Positions 62,391 to 64,000 of a stretch of 64,000 nucleotides of DNA are shown here, piece after piece. The stretch is from positions 186,001-250,000 of the forward strand of contig CALMBW010000018.1 of the NCBI GenBank assembly GCA_937863385.1, written 5' to 3'. A program made the position numbers and the translations under genes. Each line of letters starts with the position of its first letter. Position 1 is the first letter of the stretch. The stretch is from an uncultured Actinomycetes bacterium. GTDB taxonomy: Bacteria > Actinomycetota > CADDZG01 > WHSQ01. The notes beneath the pieces were generated by a model. That model did no database searches and was not told the DNA's origin. It worked only from the letters and a program-made list of their open reading frames with translations.

Positions 62391-63794
62391 TCAGCAGCTG
62401 CAGCCCGGACCCGAACTCGCTAGTAACGGGAGTCCCATCGGCGATCGGTGGGCACGATCGACGCCTCCATCCATCAGTTCGCCGTCCAGGTGATTCCTGT
62501 GAGCCGACAGGACCCTGACCTTGCGGAAAGACCCCGGTGTCGCACCGTCATCGGGAAAGTGGATCAGCTTGTTGGTGCGGGTCCGCCCCGTCAACCTGCC
62601 TGCATCTTTCCTAGAAACCCCTTCCACGATCACGCTGAAGGTTTTCCCTTCCATCCCCAGGTTGCGCTCGATCGAGATGCGGTCCTGGAGCTCGACGAGC
62701 CTCTCGAATCTCTCCTGCACGACTTCCTTGGGGAGTTGGTCGGGAAGGTCTGCAGCCTCGGTCATGGGCCGCGGCGAGTACTGGAACGTATAGGCCGCGT
62801 CGTAGCCGACGTACTCGACGAGGTCCAGGGTTTCTTGGAAGTCCTTCTCGGTCTCTCCGGGGAAGCCAACGATGATGTCAGTCGTGATCGCCACATCTGG
62901 GATCGCCGTTCGGATCATCGCGATCTTCTGCAGATACTTGTCCCGGGTGTAAGCCCGCTTCATCCGCTTGAGCACGTCACTGGAGCCCGACTGCACCGGC
63001 AGATGGATGTGCTCGCAAACGACACCCGCCCCGGCCATCGCATCTACCGTGTCCTGCTTGAAGTCTTTGGGATGTGGGCTGGTGAAGCGCACCCGCTCCA
63101 GCCCAGGCACCTCGTCCAACGCCCAGAGCAATCTGCTGAACATCGGCGTCCCATCAAGGTCACGTCCGTATGAGTTCACGTTCTGGCCGAGCAGGGTTAC
63201 TTCCACAACGCCCTCGGAGACTAGGCGCTGAACCTCGTCGATGATGTCGCCCATCCGACGAGAGACTTCGACGCCGCGGACGGCCGGAACGATGCAGAAG
63301 GTGCACGAGTTGTTGCACCCGATCGAGATCGACACCCACGCGTGCCACCATGACTCGCGGCGGCTAGGAAGGGCCGAAGGAAACACTTCGGTCTGTTCGA
63401 GGATCTCGAAGCTAGGCCCCTTCTTCGATTCGGCAAGCAGCCGTGGAAGGCTCGCAAGGTTGTGCGTTCCAAGAACCACGTCGACATACGGCGCCCTGCG
63501 TTGGATCAGGTCCTTGTCCTTCTGCGCCAAGCAACCGCCCACGACGATGCGCTTATCCGGATCGGCATCGCGCAGTGGCTTGATGTGCCCCAGGTTCCCG
63601 TACAGGCGGTTGTCGGCGTTCTCTCGGATGCAGCAGGTGTTGAACACCACTACGGTCGCCGCTTCGGCGCTGTCTACGCGCTCGTACCCCTCAGCCTCGA
63701 GCATCCCGGCCATCCGCTCGGAGTCATGTTCGTTCATCTGACACCCGAACGTCCGGATGAAATATGTAGGCGCCGAAGTCGACTCAGTCATCAC
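62391..63794 (-). CDS. miaB: tRNA methylthiotransferase MiaB
   Basis: A 467-residue radical SAM enzyme that adds a methylthio group to i6A37 of tRNA. The N-terminal cluster domain has FGCQMNEHDSERM, FNTCCIREN and GGCLAQ; the radical SAM motif is GCNNSCTFCIVP; a TRAM domain closes it (about 370-440). It works on the product of MiaA, encoded two genes downstream. The last 20 residues are a non-conserved tail. GTG 63794 or ATG 63791 is the start. Confidence 0.95.
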   Translation of the reverse strand: MMTESTSAPTYFIRTFGCQMNEHDSERMAGMLEAEGYERVDSAEAATVVVFNTCCIRENADNRLYGNLGHIKPLRDADPDKRIVVGGCLAQKDKDLIQRRAPYVDVVLGTHNLASLPRLLAESKKGPSFEILEQTEVFPSALPSRRESWWHAWVSISIGCNNSCTFCIVPAVRGVEVSRRMGDIIDEVQRLVSEGVVEVTLLGQNVNSYGRDLDGTPMFSRLLWALDEVPGLERVRFTSPHPKDFKQDTVDAMAGAGVVCEHIHLPVQSGSSDVLKRMKRAYTRDKYLQKIAMIRTAIPDVAITTDIIVGFPGETEKDFQETLDLVEYVGYDAAYTFQYSPRPMTEAADLPDQLPKEVVQERFERLVELQDRISIERNLGMEGKTFSVIVEGVSRKDAGRLTGRTRTNKLIHFPDDGATPGSFRKVRVLSAHRNHLDGELMDGGVDRAHRSPMGLPLLASSGPGCSC

Positions 63795-63812
63795 CAGACA
63801 ACACTAAGGGCA

Positions 63813-63921
63813 GGGAGGTCGCCGCAGCCCGGCACCCCGCCTCCGTCACTTAGCCGGTCTTCCGGCGCTGTGGTCGGCGCTTTTGGGTGGGTTGGGAGGT
63901 CGCCACAGCCCGGCACCCCGC
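63813..63921. repeat. 28-base direct repeat between miaB and rny
   Basis: Copies at 63813-63840 and 63894-63921 differ at one base (G/A at 63825 versus 63906) and lie 81 bases apart. Both are followed a few bases on by GTCACTT. The second copy ends six bases before the rny stop, so the pair looks like a tandem duplication of the rny 3' flank. A short hairpin (GCCGG-TCTT-CCGGC, 63853-63866) lies between. Confidence 0.75.
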
Positions 63922-63927
63922 TTTTCG

Positions 63928-64000
63928 TCACTTCGCATACGCGCTGCTCCGTATTTCGCGGATGGCCATGATCTTGATCTGACCTGGGTATTGGAGCTCT
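63928..64000 (-). CDS. rny: RNase Y, C-terminal end (cut by window edge)
   Basis: The last 23 codons plus stop of a gene entering from the right. The minus strand encodes ELQYPGQIKIMAIREIRSSA then YAK and TGA, which matches the highly conserved C-terminus of ribonuclease Y (YPGQIKVTVIRE type). RNase Y is a membrane-bound endoribonuclease. The rny-miaB neighbourhood is standard in actinobacteria and supports the call despite the small fragment. Confidence 0.8.
   Translation of the reverse strand, partial: ELQYPGQIKIMAIREIRSSAYAK

Noticed and set aside
1-64000. CRISPR array or cas genes
   Set aside because: No regularly spaced repeat series and no Cas-like protein were found.

Overview
The window reads as one chromosome segment of an uncultured, high-GC member of the Actinomycetota. 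Support comes from the right-hand third (about 43.6-64 kb), which carries a classic actinobacterial housekeeping order, read leftwards from the right edge: rny (3' end only), miaB, a LigB/MEMO-like gene, miaA, dapF, an LL-diaminopimelate aminotransferase, hflX, a GAF/GGDEF/EAL protein, then lexA divergent from a LysM gene, an intein-bearing B12-dependent ribonucleotide reductase (nrdJ), nrdR and dut. The DapL-type aminotransferase and the class II reductase point to a deep-branching lineage rather than Streptomyces or Mycobacterium, but I cannot name a genus from sequence reading alone.

The left two thirds (1-43.6 kb) look like accessory DNA. The right end is a tRNA-Gly(GCC) gene (43592-43663) with a tyrosine integrase and excisionase immediately beside its 3' end; no second att copy is visible, so the left border is probably outside the window. 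A second mobile module, a large serine recombinase with two excisionase-like proteins, sits at 30.7-33.0 kb. Several genes between 24 and 43.5 kb are broken by apparent single-base indels.

Accessory layout: 0.5-2.6 kb small membrane and acidic hypothetical proteins; 2.8-6.4 kb a coupled operon of a VWA protein, an eCIS-core (DUF4157) metallopeptidase-like protein with a phospholipase C/P1-nuclease-like C-terminus, and a small unknown protein; 7-9 kb DUF5317 and an XRE-TPR regulator; 9.5-18.8 kb a probable biosynthetic or immunity cluster with three class II aminoacyl-tRNA synthetase homologues (full-length ProRS, a ProRS paralogue without editing domain, an AsnRS-type catalytic core), an MccF-type S66 peptidase, a translationally coupled 79-residue ORF, two SAM methyltransferases and an MFS exporter; 18.9-27.4 kb a three-subunit molybdenum hydroxylase with XdhC and MocA-like maturation genes, a GMC oxidoreductase and a broken luciferase-like oxidoreductase; 27.6-30.5 kb a tiny basic protein, a glycine-rich-domain-like protein, a secreted phospholipase C-like protein and a TIR protein; 33.3-41.3 kb a giant secreted protein, an ECF sigma/anti-sigma pair, an RTX-like repeat protein and a broken NERD protein.

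The strongest candidate for an undescribed system is the aaRS-paralogue/MccF cluster. MccF-family enzymes hydrolyse aminoacyl-nucleotides, so an MccF homologue beside an extra ProRS and catalytic-core synthetase paralogues suggests synthesis of, or defence against, an aminoacyl-adenylate-like compound aimed at prolyl-tRNA synthetase. This is inference from gene content. The core part shows readable regulation: paired NrdR boxes upstream of nrdJ and several LexA-type boxes between lexA and the LysM gene.
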